Part shown: positions 43,162 to 51,889 of the stretch, piece after piece
Layout: every line of letters begins with the position of its first letter
Numbering within the stretch: position 1 is the stretch's first letter
NCBI RefSeq assembly: GCF_004153165.1
Contig: NZ_SEMD01000010.1
Location: forward strand, 46,797 to 110,796
Source: Sporolactobacillus sp. THM7-4
GTDB taxonomy: Bacteria; Bacillota; Bacilli; Bacillales; Sporolactobacillaceae
Direction of reading: 5' to 3'
DNA: 64,000 bases
Program-made: the position numbers and the translations under genes
Notes under the pieces: model-generated
What the model saw: only the letters and a program-made list of their open reading frames with translations
What the model was told of the DNA's origin: nothing
Database searches by the model: none

Positions 43162-43773
43162 ATGAGTAAAAAAGTATTGATGACTGGATTTGACCCGTTC
43201 GGGGACGAAAAAGTCAATCCCGCCCTGGAAGCGGTCGACGCTCTGAACGAAAAGCAGGTTGATGGGGTTACGCTGAAAAGTCTTCACGTTCCGACTGTTT
43301 TCAGCGAATCAATCAAAACTGTCACACGTGCTATTCAATCATGGGATCCGGATGTCATCATCTGTGTCGGTCAGGCAGGTGGACGGAGCCGGATCACGGT
43401 GGAACGAGTCGCGATCAACATCGATGATGCCCGCATTCCGGATAATGAATCGCAGCAGCCTGTTGATGTACCAATTATTGCGGGCGGACAGGTCGCTTAC
43501 TGGTCGACACTGCCGATTAAAACCATTGTTCAGGAGATTAAAGCAGCAGGCATCCCGGCTGCCGTTTCTAACACAGCCGGTACATTTGTCTGCAACCACC
43601 TTTTTTACGGGGTGGCCCATTTTCTTGCGACAGAAGCGCCGAATAAGATCGGCGGATTTATTCATGTACCATTTATCCCAAAGCAAGTTCTCGACAAGCC
43701 CCAGCCCAGTATGGCGCTCCAGGACATTATTCGCGGATTGGAAATTGCCGCAGTGACCGCCGCTCGCGTATAG
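43162..43773 (+). CDS. pcp: Pyrrolidone-carboxylate (pyroglutamyl) peptidase I
   Basis: Removes N-terminal pyroglutamate from peptides in the cytoplasm. The catalytic triad is Glu81 (ITVERVAIN), Cys144 (NTAGTFVCNHLFYG) and His168 (GGFIHVPFIP), at the same positions as in Bacillus Pcp enzymes. N-terminal TGFDPFGDEKVNPA is the family signature. 203 residues. AAAAGGAGAG is about 8-9 nt before ATG 43162. Third gene of the DUF969-DUF979-pcp operon. Confidence 0.95.
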   Translation: MSKKVLMTGFDPFGDEKVNPALEAVDALNEKQVDGVTLKSLHVPTVFSESIKTVTRAIQSWDPDVIICVGQAGGRSRITVERVAINIDDARIPDNESQQPVDVPIIAGGQVAYWSTLPIKTIVQEIKAAGIPAAVSNTAGTFVCNHLFYGVAHFLATEAPNKIGGFIHVPFIPKQVLDKPQPSMALQDIIRGLEIAAVTAARV

Positions 43774-43919
43774 GTATCGGTACGTGTCATAGTGTGTCGC
43801 TCTATTTACAGCAAATTTTGGCACAAAAAAATCATCCGCCAATAGCAGGACATGTTCATTTAAAGTTGACTATTCGTCTCGGAAAAGGTATATTAATCAT
43901 ATCAAATTTCATATTTTAT

Positions 43920-44017
43920 CACTTATCCAGAGAAGCGGAGGGAACTGGCCCAATGAACCTTCAGCAACAGAAGATACTGTGCTAATTCCAGCGGTGAAAA
44001 AAGCCGGCAGATAAGAC
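43920..44017 (+). promoter_or_regulatory. SAM-I (S-box) riboswitch aptamer
   Basis: P1 is CTTATC (43922-43927) with GATAAG (44010-44015). Conserved internal stretches are AGCGGAGGGAACTGGCCC, AATGAACC, TCAGCAAC and GTGCTAATTCCAGC. Followed by a terminator at 44033-44068. High S-adenosylmethionine should switch off the downstream metN operon. Confidence 0.95.
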
Positions 44018-44032
44018 TAAACGTTTGAAACG

Positions 44033-44068
44033 AAAGGTTTTTCTGCGATTCGGCAGGGAAACCTTTTT
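44033..44068 (+). terminator. Riboswitch terminator
   Basis: AAAGGTTTTTCTGC (44033-44046) pairs with GCAGGGAAACCTTT (44053-44066, two G-U pairs), then TT. Confidence 0.85.
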
Positions 44069-44182
44069 CATATCTGAATAAAGTTTCCGGAAAAGTCTTA
44101 CATAAGTCGTATCTGCCCGAAAATATGAAAGGAGAACACCCGGATCAAAAGGGCCATTTTTTATGGAGGTGATCAGGACAAC

Positions 44183-45202
44183 ATGATTCAGTTTCAGCAT
44201 ATTTCCAAGATTTTTGAACGGAACGGGGTAAAAAATCAGGCATTAAAAGATATAACTCTTGAGATCCGGGACGGGGATATTTTTGGTGTGATTGGGTACA
44301 GCGGTGCGGGGAAAAGCACTCTGCTTCGGATGGTCAATGCCCTTGAGACGCCGACATCGGGAAAAGTGATTGTCGACGGAGAAGACCTGTCCAAGTATTC
44401 AGTCAAAGAGCTTCGGAACATTAAGAAACGGATCGGAATGATTTTTCAGCACTTTAATTTGCTGAACTCAAAAACAGTGTACAACAATGTGGCCATTCCC
44501 TTGATCTTAGAGAAGAAAAGCAAAAAAGAGATTCATCAGAAAGTGATGGAGCTGCTTGAGTTTGTTGGCCTTAAGGAGAAAGCTGAGAGTTATCCCGATG
44601 AACTATCCGGCGGCCAGAAACAGCGAGTCGGTATTGCACGGGCGCTGGCTCTGAATCCGTCAATCTTGCTTTGCGACGAGGCAACGAGTGCACTGGATCC
44701 GAAGACGACTGAACAGATTCTGGAACTCTTAAAAAAAGTGAATCGCGAATACAAGATTACTATACTGATGATCACACATGAAATGGGTGTGATTCAAAAG
44801 ATTTGTAACCAGGTGGCTGTCATGGAAAAAGGGCAGATTATCGAACGCGGCACAGTTCTCGAAGTTTTCAGTCATCCAAAACAAAAAACAACAAAAGATT
44901 TCGTAGACACCGTGATCCAGGACCATCTTCCTGACCATTTAAAGAAACAACTCATGACAGACAGCAAGTCAAGACATTTTAAAATCACCTTTCTTGGTGA
45001 TACCGGGTCCCGCCCGCTCATGAATACACTGATTCAAGACTATCAAGTATCCGTCAATATCGAGTTTGCTAATATGTCGGAAATTCAGCATGAAATGGTC
45101 GGCCATATGGTATTACAGATTTCCGGAGAAAGGGAAAGTGTGGATGCTGCTGTCGGATTCCTGAGGGAGCAGCAAATCGATGTTGAGGAGGTTGCAAAGT
45201 GA
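44183..45202 (+). CDS. metN: Methionine ABC importer, ATP-binding protein
   Basis: 339 residues. Walker A GYSGAGKST (38-46), signature LSGGQKQRVGIARAL, Walker B LLCDEATSALD, H-loop THEMGV. The C-terminal ~90 residues (FKITFLGD...VGFLREQQIDVEEV) are the NIL/ACT-like domain that binds methionine and inhibits transport in MetN proteins. A long ribosome-binding site GGAGGTGATC lies 8 nt before ATG. Controlled by the SAM riboswitch. The metI start overlaps its stop (GTGA). Confidence 0.94.
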   Translation: MIQFQHISKIFERNGVKNQALKDITLEIRDGDIFGVIGYSGAGKSTLLRMVNALETPTSGKVIVDGEDLSKYSVKELRNIKKRIGMIFQHFNLLNSKTVYNNVAIPLILEKKSKKEIHQKVMELLEFVGLKEKAESYPDELSGGQKQRVGIARALALNPSILLCDEATSALDPKTTEQILELLKKVNREYKITILMITHEMGVIQKICNQVAVMEKGQIIERGTVLEVFSHPKQKTTKDFVDTVIQDHLPDHLKKQLMTDSKSRHFKITFLGDTGSRPLMNTLIQDYQVSVNIEFANMSEIQHEMVGHMVLQISGERESVDAAVGFLREQQIDVEEVAK

Positions 45203-45858
45203 TCGAAACGACCATTACATTGGACCAGTTCTTGCAGGCGATTCAGGAAACGCTGTATATGGTCGGTTTTTCTCTGATCATTGGTGCCCTGATCGGCATT
45301 CCGCTCGGCATTTTGCTCGTTGTGACAAGGCCAGGCGGCGTCATTGAAAACCGTTTGATTTACAGCATGCTGAATCCTGTGATCAACATTTTTCGTTCCC
45401 TGCCATTTATCATTTTACTTGTAGCGATACTGCCTTTTACCCGGCTGATTGTTCATACCTCGATCGGTACTCCGGCAGCGATTGTTCCGTTAATTGTTTT
45501 TATTGCACCCTACATTGGGCGTCTGGTTGAAAATTCTCTTCTTGAGGTGGATCCGGGTATTCTTGAAGCGGCTGACGCTATGGGAGCAACCCCATTTCAG
45601 GTCATCTGGTATTTTCTTCTGCCTGAGGCGCTTGGTTCTTTGATCCTGAGTCTCACGACGGCCACGATCGGACTGATCGGTGCCACGGCTATGGCTGGGA
45701 CCGTTGGCGGCGGCGGTGTCGGCGATCTGGCTATTTCTTACGGTTATCAGCGATTTGACACGTTTGTCATCATCGTGACCGTCATCATCCTGATTGTCCT
45801 TGTTCAGCTGATTCAGTCTTTGGGTAACTTTCTGGCACACAAGGTACGAAGAAACTGA
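45199..45858 (+). CDS. metI: Methionine ABC importer, permease
   Basis: 219 residues with five to six helices. Contains the permease EAA-type loop EAADAMGATPFQVIWYFLLPEA and the MetI-typical GTVGGGGVGDLAISYGYQRFD. Starts with GTG overlapping the metN stop by 4 bp. Confidence 0.93.
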   Translation: MIETTITLDQFLQAIQETLYMVGFSLIIGALIGIPLGILLVVTRPGGVIENRLIYSMLNPVINIFRSLPFIILLVAILPFTRLIVHTSIGTPAAIVPLIVFIAPYIGRLVENSLLEVDPGILEAADAMGATPFQVIWYFLLPEALGSLILSLTTATIGLIGATAMAGTVGGGGVGDLAISYGYQRFDTFVIIVTVIILIVLVQLIQSLGNFLAHKVRRN

Positions 45859-45924
45859 AGATTGAAAAAACAAGTCATCTATCTGTATCAGTGAATCAAA
45901 CTTTAAAAACAGGGGGTCTTTTAA

Positions 45925-47097
45925 GTGTTAAACAAGCCAGTGACAAACCATAACGTCGATCATCTGGAAAATGAATTAATTTCTGTTCGGCGGCACTTGC
46001 ATCAACATCCGGAATTAGCCTACGAAGAAGTGCAAACTACCGCATTTCTAAAGGAAAAACTTCTTGCCGCCGGAATTCGCATTCTGGATGTACCCTTAAA
46101 AACAGGGCTGATTGCCGAGGTCTCGGGGAATCCTGATGGGCCGATTGTTGCGATCCGGGCGGATATTGATGCGCTGCCGGTTCAGGAAGAAACGGGCCTT
46201 AGCTATCAATCGAAAGTTCCTGGTAAAATGCATGCATGCGGACACGATTTCCATACGGCGGTCATTCTCGGTGCGGCTTATTTATTGAAAAAAGAGGAGC
46301 AGCAGCTTCCCGGTACCGTACGTATCCTTTTCCAGCCGGCCGAAGAATCCAGTCATGGAGCGGAAACCGTGTTAGCCAGCGGCGGTCTTGATGATGTTCA
46401 GGCCATTTTCGGTGAGCATAATACACCGCAGCTTGAAGTTGGCGAACTGGGTACACGGGTGGGCGCCCTGACCGCTGCGGTCGATCGCTTTGAAATCGAG
46501 CTGGAAGGTAAAGGCACACATGCGGCTGCTCCGGAAAACGGTCGTGACCCGATTGTCGCCGCTTCACATTTGATTAATCTGCTGCAGACCATTGTCAGTC
46601 GGAATACATCGCCGCTTGATGCTGCACTGGTCAGTGTGACTCAGTTGACAAGCGGAAATACCTGGAATGTGATTCCGACAAAGGCTTATTTACAGGGAAC
46701 CGTCCGCACATTGTCAGATGAGACGCGGGCTTTTATACCGGAACGTATGAAACGTATTACTGAATCCGTTGGCGAGGGCCTGGGGATTCAGGTCACTTTC
46801 AAATGGCTGCCGGGTCCACCAGCAACAAAAAATGATCCGCAGTGGACCGCTCTCGCCGAACGCGTGGCGAAAGAAACAGGGTATCGATTCATTGAAATAC
46901 CGCCGACACTGGGAGGAGAGGATTTTGCCTATTACCAGACAAAAATTCCGGGTGCTTTTGTGAATATTGGAACGGGTTCATCTTATAATCACCATCACCC
47001 TAAATTCACTATCGATGAAAAGGCCATTGTCCCGGCCTCACGGTATTTCAGCAAATTAGCTGTTCGTGCATTGGAGCACCTGAGCAGCAATCAATAA
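45925..47097 (+). CDS. M20D amidohydrolase, possible N-acyl-cysteine/methionine deacylase
   Basis: Metal-dependent deacylase of 390 residues (IAA-amino acid/hippurate hydrolase group). Metal ligands are in HACGHDFH (Cys105, His107, with His110) and QPAEE (Glu140, Glu141), plus a C-terminal histidine in NHHHPKF; the dimerisation domain lies between (GKGTHAAAPENGRDPI). GTG start, 8 nt after AGGGGG. Its place between metI and metQ in a SAM-controlled operon suggests it releases methionine or cysteine from N-acyl derivatives brought in by the transporter. This substrate is inferred. Confidence 0.85.
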   Translation: MLNKPVTNHNVDHLENELISVRRHLHQHPELAYEEVQTTAFLKEKLLAAGIRILDVPLKTGLIAEVSGNPDGPIVAIRADIDALPVQEETGLSYQSKVPGKMHACGHDFHTAVILGAAYLLKKEEQQLPGTVRILFQPAEESSHGAETVLASGGLDDVQAIFGEHNTPQLEVGELGTRVGALTAAVDRFEIELEGKGTHAAAPENGRDPIVAASHLINLLQTIVSRNTSPLDAALVSVTQLTSGNTWNVIPTKAYLQGTVRTLSDETRAFIPERMKRITESVGEGLGIQVTFKWLPGPPATKNDPQWTALAERVAKETGYRFIEIPPTLGGEDFAYYQTKIPGAFVNIGTGSSYNHHHPKFTIDEKAIVPASRYFSKLAVRALEHLSSNQ

Positions 47098-47170
47098 AAA
47101 ATGGAGTCTGTCCGCTGTTTCAGTCCTGCGCTTTTTAGAAAAAGCAAAATAAACAACTGGAGGAAAATGA

Positions 47171-48004
47171 ATGATGGGAAGACAGCTATACAAGAAGAGT
47201 GTGTTCATACTTATTATAGGGATATTGGTACTCAGTTTAGCCGCCTGTGGCAGCGGAGGCACATCGGATAAAAAAACGATTCGGGTGGGTACATCCCCGG
47301 GACCATATAGTGAACTTTTTAAATCGGCAGTAAAGCCTATTCTTGAAAAAGAGGGCTACACAGTCAAACTGACCAGCTTTTCTGATCTGCTTCAGGCAGA
47401 TATCGCTTTAAGTGAAGGAAATATCGATTTGAATGTGGATCAGCATACAGCTTATCTGACGAACTTTAATCAGGAAAAAAACGCAAACCTGACGCCTATT
47501 GTTCATATTCCTACAGTTCGCGCCGGCATATTCTCCAACAAGTATAAGAGCATCAGCCAGGTTAAGAATGGGGCCAAAGTAGCCATCCCGCAGGATCCAT
47601 CGAACGCGGGACGCGCGTATCTGCTGCTGCAAAAAGCGGGATGGATTAAACTCAAACCGGGTGTTACCCCGCTGACAGCAACGAAGAAAGACATCGTGTC
47701 TAATCCAAAACATCTGAACATAACCACCATGGATTCAGCTCAAATCCCGCGTGCCATGGATGATATCGACTTTGGCGTCCTTCCAGGCAGCATTGTCTAC
47801 GCGTCACACGTTAATCCAAACAAATCGCTGCTCTCCGAAACGCTGATTAAGGATCTGGAACTGGCCGCCGTAGTGAACAAGAATAACAAGAATACCCGGT
47901 GGGCAAAAGCCGTCGTCAAAGCCTACAAATCTGACGAATTTAAAAAGTACCTTGCGAAACACAATAAGAACGGTTATTGGTATGTGCCGAGTGATTTAAG
48001 GTAA
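47171..48004 (+). CDS. metQ: Methionine ABC importer, binding lipoprotein
   Basis: 277-residue lipoprotein of the NlpA/MetQ family. Signal peptide ends LSLAAC, so Cys26 is lipidated. Family marks: RVGTSPGPYSELFKSAVKPILE, GNIDLNVDQHTAYL and KVAIPQDPSNAGRAYLLLQKAG. GGAGG is 7 nt before the first of two adjacent ATGs. It completes metN-metI-metQ, with the deacylase gene inserted. Confidence 0.94.
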   Translation: MMGRQLYKKSVFILIIGILVLSLAACGSGGTSDKKTIRVGTSPGPYSELFKSAVKPILEKEGYTVKLTSFSDLLQADIALSEGNIDLNVDQHTAYLTNFNQEKNANLTPIVHIPTVRAGIFSNKYKSISQVKNGAKVAIPQDPSNAGRAYLLLQKAGWIKLKPGVTPLTATKKDIVSNPKHLNITTMDSAQIPRAMDDIDFGVLPGSIVYASHVNPNKSLLSETLIKDLELAAVVNKNNKNTRWAKAVVKAYKSDEFKKYLAKHNKNGYWYVPSDLR

Positions 48005-48034
48005 TCAACCGAATAAAACATGAAAATGAAGAAG

Positions 48035-48083
48035 CCCTCACAGGACTGCATGAATAAAGTCGGCATGCTCCTGCGAGGGTTTT
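48035..48083 (+). terminator. Terminator of the met operon
   Basis: CCCTCACAGGA (48035-48045) pairs with TCCTGCGAGGG (48069-48079) with an extra inner CATG stem, followed by TTTT. Confidence 0.88.
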
Positions 48084-48525
48084 GCCATGTTAAAAGGCGC
48101 CTGAAAAAAGAAAGATATGATCTTATTTGAGGGAATTCCCAGGATATATTTAAAAAAGGTGCCATTACGGCAGATTATCTTTTCATCATTGACCAGCCAA
48201 TAGTATTGCTAGCCCATCCCGCAGGCGATCTTGATCGCTCGATTATTTCCGCCGGCAAACCCTGAATGCTCCAGGCATTTAATAAAGGACAGTTTACAGT
48301 GAAAAGCATGATTTTTATACTTCGCCACTTTATGTTGATCACTTCCCTTTTTCAGTAAAAGATTAACATCTTAAATGAATGGAACACTTTTCCGGTTTTT
48401 AAGCCGTACTTTCATCAATCTTAAACGGACCAAATAGTAAGCAGGGCTTTGTTCGATAAGAAGGATGGACGAAGTATACTGGTGATACGGTTTGAAAATT
48501 TTCAAATATAAAGTAAAAAAATATA
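48084..48525. other. Gene-free stretch with a palindrome
   Basis: No supported gene. On the plus strand around 48140-48265 a frame reads like decayed protein (for example IIDQPIVLLAHPAGDLDRSI) but has no start and stops early; I do not recognise it. TTTGAAAATTTTCAAA (48491-48506) is a perfect 16-bp palindrome upstream of the next promoter. Confidence 0.35.
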
Positions 48526-48554
48526 TTGACAATATTGTAATTATCTATTAATTT
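48526..48554 (+). promoter_or_regulatory. Candidate promoter of the LacI-type gene
   Basis: TTGACA (48526-48531), 17-bp spacer, TAATTT (48549-48554). The -35 box is perfect; the -10 box is weak. It lies just upstream of the two operator-like sites. Confidence 0.5.
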
Positions 48555-48579
48555 AAGTATATGGTTTTTGTATAGTATA

Positions 48580-48647
48580 TGAAACCGGTTTTAGAAAATG
48601 GATCATGTAGATAACATATTTTTTTAAGCAATGTGAAACCGGTTTTA
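48580..48647. promoter_or_regulatory. Two LacI/cre-type operators
   Basis: TGAAACCGGTTTTA occurs at 48580-48593 and 48634-48647, 54 bp apart (about five helical turns), each containing the dyad AAACCGGTTT. It matches the CcpA cre consensus TGWAANCGNTNWCA at 13 of 14 positions, but could equally be the operator of the adjacent LacI-type regulator, bound as a loop. The second copy lies just before its ribosome-binding site. Confidence 0.75.
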
Positions 48648-48665
48648 GATTTGGGAGTAGATGGT

Positions 48666-49664
48666 TTGAAAACAATCAGAGATGTGGCAAAGAATGCCGG
48701 TGTCTCGCCGGCAACAGTTTCACGGGTTCTGAACAACAAGGGTTATGTAAGCGAAGAGAAGAAAAAGAGAATAGAAAAAGTGATTCAGGAAATGGGTTTT
48801 GAGCCTAATCAAGTGGCAAGAGGGTTGGCAAAGAAAACGTCTAATACATTAGCTTTGATTGTCTCGGATATTACAAACCCTTTTTTCCCTGAATTGGCAA
48901 AGGGGGCAGAGTACATAGCTCGTTCCCATGGGTATTCGCTTTTGCTTGGCAATACGAAGGGAGTGGATAATGAGAGTAATGACTATATTAAGATTTTAAT
49001 GAACAAATACATTGACGGTGTTATCATTGCGACACACGATATCGATAGCCAGTTATTAGAAAAACACAGGGAGACGCCGATGGTCATTCTCGAAATGGAG
49101 AATGAAATCGAGAACGCCTGTACAATTAAGGTTGACAATATACAGGGTTCCGTCACAGCAACGGAACATCTGATTTCCGTGGGGTGTAAAAAAATTGCCC
49201 ATATATATGGACCTCTGTATGATCAGACTGCAAAAGAGCGATTAAAAGGCTATCAGGAAGTCATTCGAGCACATGACGAATACAAAGAATTAACGGTTCC
49301 GGGTGACTTCACGATCGATGGAGGTATTTCTGCAGTGAGGGAGTTATTGGATGAACATCCGGATATTGATGGACTGTTTGCTGGTAATGACTTGATGGCC
49401 GTTGGTGTGATCAAAGAACTGAGCAGATTAAAAATTCGCGTTCCTGAAGACATTGCTGTATGCGGATTTGACGGAATTTATCTGACAAAAGTTTTCAGTC
49501 CTGAGATTACAACAATTGAACAACCGATTTATGAAATGGGAGAATTAGCTGCTGAAAAGTTGATTGACAGGATCAAAAATCCACACCTGAATAGTGAGCA
49601 TATTGAATTGAAAACAAAGCTCGTGATCAGACAATCGTCAAACAGAAACAAGTTATCGTTGTAG
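48666..49664 (+). CDS. LacI/GalR-family transcriptional regulator
   Basis: 332 residues. N-terminal helix-turn-helix TIRDVAKNAGVSPATVSRVLNN and hinge VARGLAKK, then a periplasmic-binding-type sensor domain (LALIVSDITNPFFPELAKG; DGLFAGNDLMAVGVIKEL). The start is TTG 48666, 8 nt after GGGAG; the upstream in-frame GTG at 48633 lies inside an operator. It probably represses itself and the following ABC/deacylase genes, since no terminator is seen in the 124-bp gap downstream. Effector unknown. Confidence 0.92.
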   Translation: MKTIRDVAKNAGVSPATVSRVLNNKGYVSEEKKKRIEKVIQEMGFEPNQVARGLAKKTSNTLALIVSDITNPFFPELAKGAEYIARSHGYSLLLGNTKGVDNESNDYIKILMNKYIDGVIIATHDIDSQLLEKHRETPMVILEMENEIENACTIKVDNIQGSVTATEHLISVGCKKIAHIYGPLYDQTAKERLKGYQEVIRAHDEYKELTVPGDFTIDGGISAVRELLDEHPDIDGLFAGNDLMAVGVIKELSRLKIRVPEDIAVCGFDGIYLTKVFSPEITTIEQPIYEMGELAAEKLIDRIKNPHLNSEHIELKTKLVIRQSSNRNKLSL

Positions 49665-49788
49665 TGGATTAAAACAAAGTAAATGCAATTTTAATTGTCT
49701 GAAAAAATGAAATAAAGTAATTTGTTGATAATTAATAACAGAAATGTCTGAAATAAATAAATATTTTCCTGAGGAATGGAGATTTTAT

Positions 49789-50529
49789 ATGAAAGTCTTA
49801 TTTGTCGGAGAGTCCTGGGTGATCCATATGATTCATACTAAAGGTTTTGACAGCTTTACATCAACAAAATATGAGGAAGGAGCGACTTATCTCCTTCAGT
49901 GTCTGAGAGAGGAGGGAATCGACATCACGTACATCCCCTCGCACGAGGTTCAGATTCGGTTTCCTGCAACACTTGACGAGCTTAATGAGTTTGATGTGAT
50001 TGTGTTGAGTGATATTGGCAGCAATACGTTTCTGCTTCGCAATGCAACTTTTTATGACATGAAAATTGAATCAAATCCTTTGGAACTGATTAAAACGTTC
50101 GTTGCGCAAGGCGGGGGCCTGCTCATGATTGGCGGCTACTTGTCTTTTACCGGCATCGATGGGAAAGCGAACTACAAACATACTGTTCTTGCCGATGTTC
50201 TTCCTGTAGAGCTGCTGGAAACAGATGATCGGATGGAGATGCCCCAGGGCGTTCACCCTAAAGTGATCAAGGAAAGCCCGATTACACAAAGTCTTGGTGA
50301 ATGGCCATTATTTTTAGGTTATAACAAATTTGCTTCGAAAAGGGATGCTGACGTATTAGCAACCATTGCGGGAGACCCATTTATCGTTATCGGAAAATTT
50401 GGTGAAGGGAAAACAGCATGTTTTGCCAGTGACTGTGCACCACATTGGGGTTCCAAAGAGTTTGTCTCCTGGAAAAACTATAAGCTGTTTTGGTCCCGGT
50501 TGATTCAATCTATTGGGAAGAAGCGTTAA
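49789..50529 (+). CDS. Glutamine-amidotransferase-like protein (COG5426 type)
   Basis: 246 residues. MKVLFVGESW, HTKGFDSFTSTKYEEGA, DVIVLSDIGSNTFLL and GGGLLMIGGYLSFTG match the GATase1-like family (PF07090), which has a class-I amidotransferase fold without the usual glutamine-hydrolysis context. GGAG is 7 nt before ATG 49789. Second gene of the LacI-led cluster; the next gene starts 2 nt after its stop, so they are co-translated. Biochemical role unknown. Confidence 0.8.
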   Translation: MKVLFVGESWVIHMIHTKGFDSFTSTKYEEGATYLLQCLREEGIDITYIPSHEVQIRFPATLDELNEFDVIVLSDIGSNTFLLRNATFYDMKIESNPLELIKTFVAQGGGLLMIGGYLSFTGIDGKANYKHTVLADVLPVELLETDDRMEMPQGVHPKVIKESPITQSLGEWPLFLGYNKFASKRDADVLATIAGDPFIVIGKFGEGKTACFASDCAPHWGSKEFVSWKNYKLFWSRLIQSIGKKR

Positions 50530-50531
50530 AA

Positions 50532-51812
50532 ATGGTAAAAATGACTGAAAGTAAAGCGTTGATTCATGAAAATAAGCAGGCGTTTATTGATTTTCTTTCT
50601 AAGGTGATCCAGGCGGACACGCAAGTGCTGGATCAAGGAATCGGAGGCGGCAATGAAAAGAACGGTCAGGAGATTGTCAAACAGAAACTTCAGCAACTTG
50701 GCTTTATGATTGATGAGTTTGAGGTTGACGATGAGAAAATAAAGCAATTTCCCGGTGCGAATCTGGGACATAAAAATGCTGGCAGGCCAAACGTGGTCGG
50801 GCGCTTGAAAGGAACCGGAGGGGGAAAGTCTCTGATTCTGAATGGGCATATTGACACGATGCCTTTTGGTGATAAGAACCAATGGAAACATGATCCGTTT
50901 TCCGGCGCTGTCATGGATAATGAGATCTATGGTCTTGGCGCAACAGATATGAAGGGTTCGCTTGCTGCAATGATATTGGCAGCTGACTTGATTCAGAAGC
51001 TTGGAATCAGACTCAAAGGTGACCTGATCATTCAATCGGTTGTTGATGAAGAAGGCGGCGGAAATGGAACAATGGCGTGTGTGGAACGGGGTTATACGGC
51101 CGATGGTGCGATTGTCGGCGAACCCACACAGCTCCATCTGCAAATTGCTCATATGGGTTTTCTCTTTCATGAAATAACTGTTACTGGCAGGAGCCTTCAT
51201 TCCAGTCAATTATGGGAAGGGGTTAACGCCATTGATAAATCACTGAAAATATACCAGGCTCTGAAAGAACTGGAACGTGAATGGTTGATGACGCGAAGAC
51301 ATCCGTTATTACCAGGACCGACTCTTAATCTGGGAGTCATTGAAGGTGGTGTTGCCGGATCCGTTGTTCCGAATTTATGCACGATGAAAACCTGTTTGCA
51401 TTATCATCCTGAACTTAATGAAACAAAAGAGGAGACAAGAAACCGGGTTGTCTATGAAGTTGAACAGGCGATCACGTCCGTAGCGAAAAGTGATCCCTGG
51501 CTGACAGCTCACCCGCCGAAAGTATCGATCTATCAGGAAGGATTTGCTTTCGAAACACCTTTTGCGCATCCGCTTGTTCAGGGAATGAAACAAACCTTGA
51601 ACACTGTCCTTCAGGAAGCTGTTATAGAGGGAATGCCGGCAGGCTGCGATGCAAGAACACTGGCATCATTTGGGAATACGCCAACTATTATCTTAGGTTG
51701 TGGTAACCCGCAGCATTGTCACTGTGTTGATGAATCTCTTCCTATTGATCAATTTCTTCAGCTGATCGAGATCTATACTCAGTTTATTATTTCCTGGTGT
51801 GGAACGGACTGA
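50532..51812 (+). CDS. M20 family metallopeptidase (ArgE/DapE-like)
   Basis: 426 residues. Dizinc deacylase motifs: ILNGHIDTMPFGD, GLGATDMKGSLAAM, VVDEEGGGNGTM and, near the end, GCGNPQHCHCVDE with the last histidine ligand. It should cleave an N-acyl or peptide bond of an amino-acid derivative. The start is ATG 50532, directly after the previous gene. An unusually Cys/His-rich end (CGNPQHCHC) is present. One of two M20 enzymes in this operon; substrate unknown. Confidence 0.87.
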   Translation: MVKMTESKALIHENKQAFIDFLSKVIQADTQVLDQGIGGGNEKNGQEIVKQKLQQLGFMIDEFEVDDEKIKQFPGANLGHKNAGRPNVVGRLKGTGGGKSLILNGHIDTMPFGDKNQWKHDPFSGAVMDNEIYGLGATDMKGSLAAMILAADLIQKLGIRLKGDLIIQSVVDEEGGGNGTMACVERGYTADGAIVGEPTQLHLQIAHMGFLFHEITVTGRSLHSSQLWEGVNAIDKSLKIYQALKELEREWLMTRRHPLLPGPTLNLGVIEGGVAGSVVPNLCTMKTCLHYHPELNETKEETRNRVVYEVEQAITSVAKSDPWLTAHPPKVSIYQEGFAFETPFAHPLVQGMKQTLNTVLQEAVIEGMPAGCDARTLASFGNTPTIILGCGNPQHCHCVDESLPIDQFLQLIEIYTQFIISWCGTD

Positions 51813-51889
51813 CTCATTCAGTGAGTATCAACTCTATCAATTCATCTATTTTGAATTTCTACTACAGTATATTACGAGGAGGAAATTGA

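Noticed and set aside
48140-48265. Possible gene on the plus strand after metQ
   Set aside because: No start, early stop and no recognisable family; listed only as unexplained intergenic sequence.
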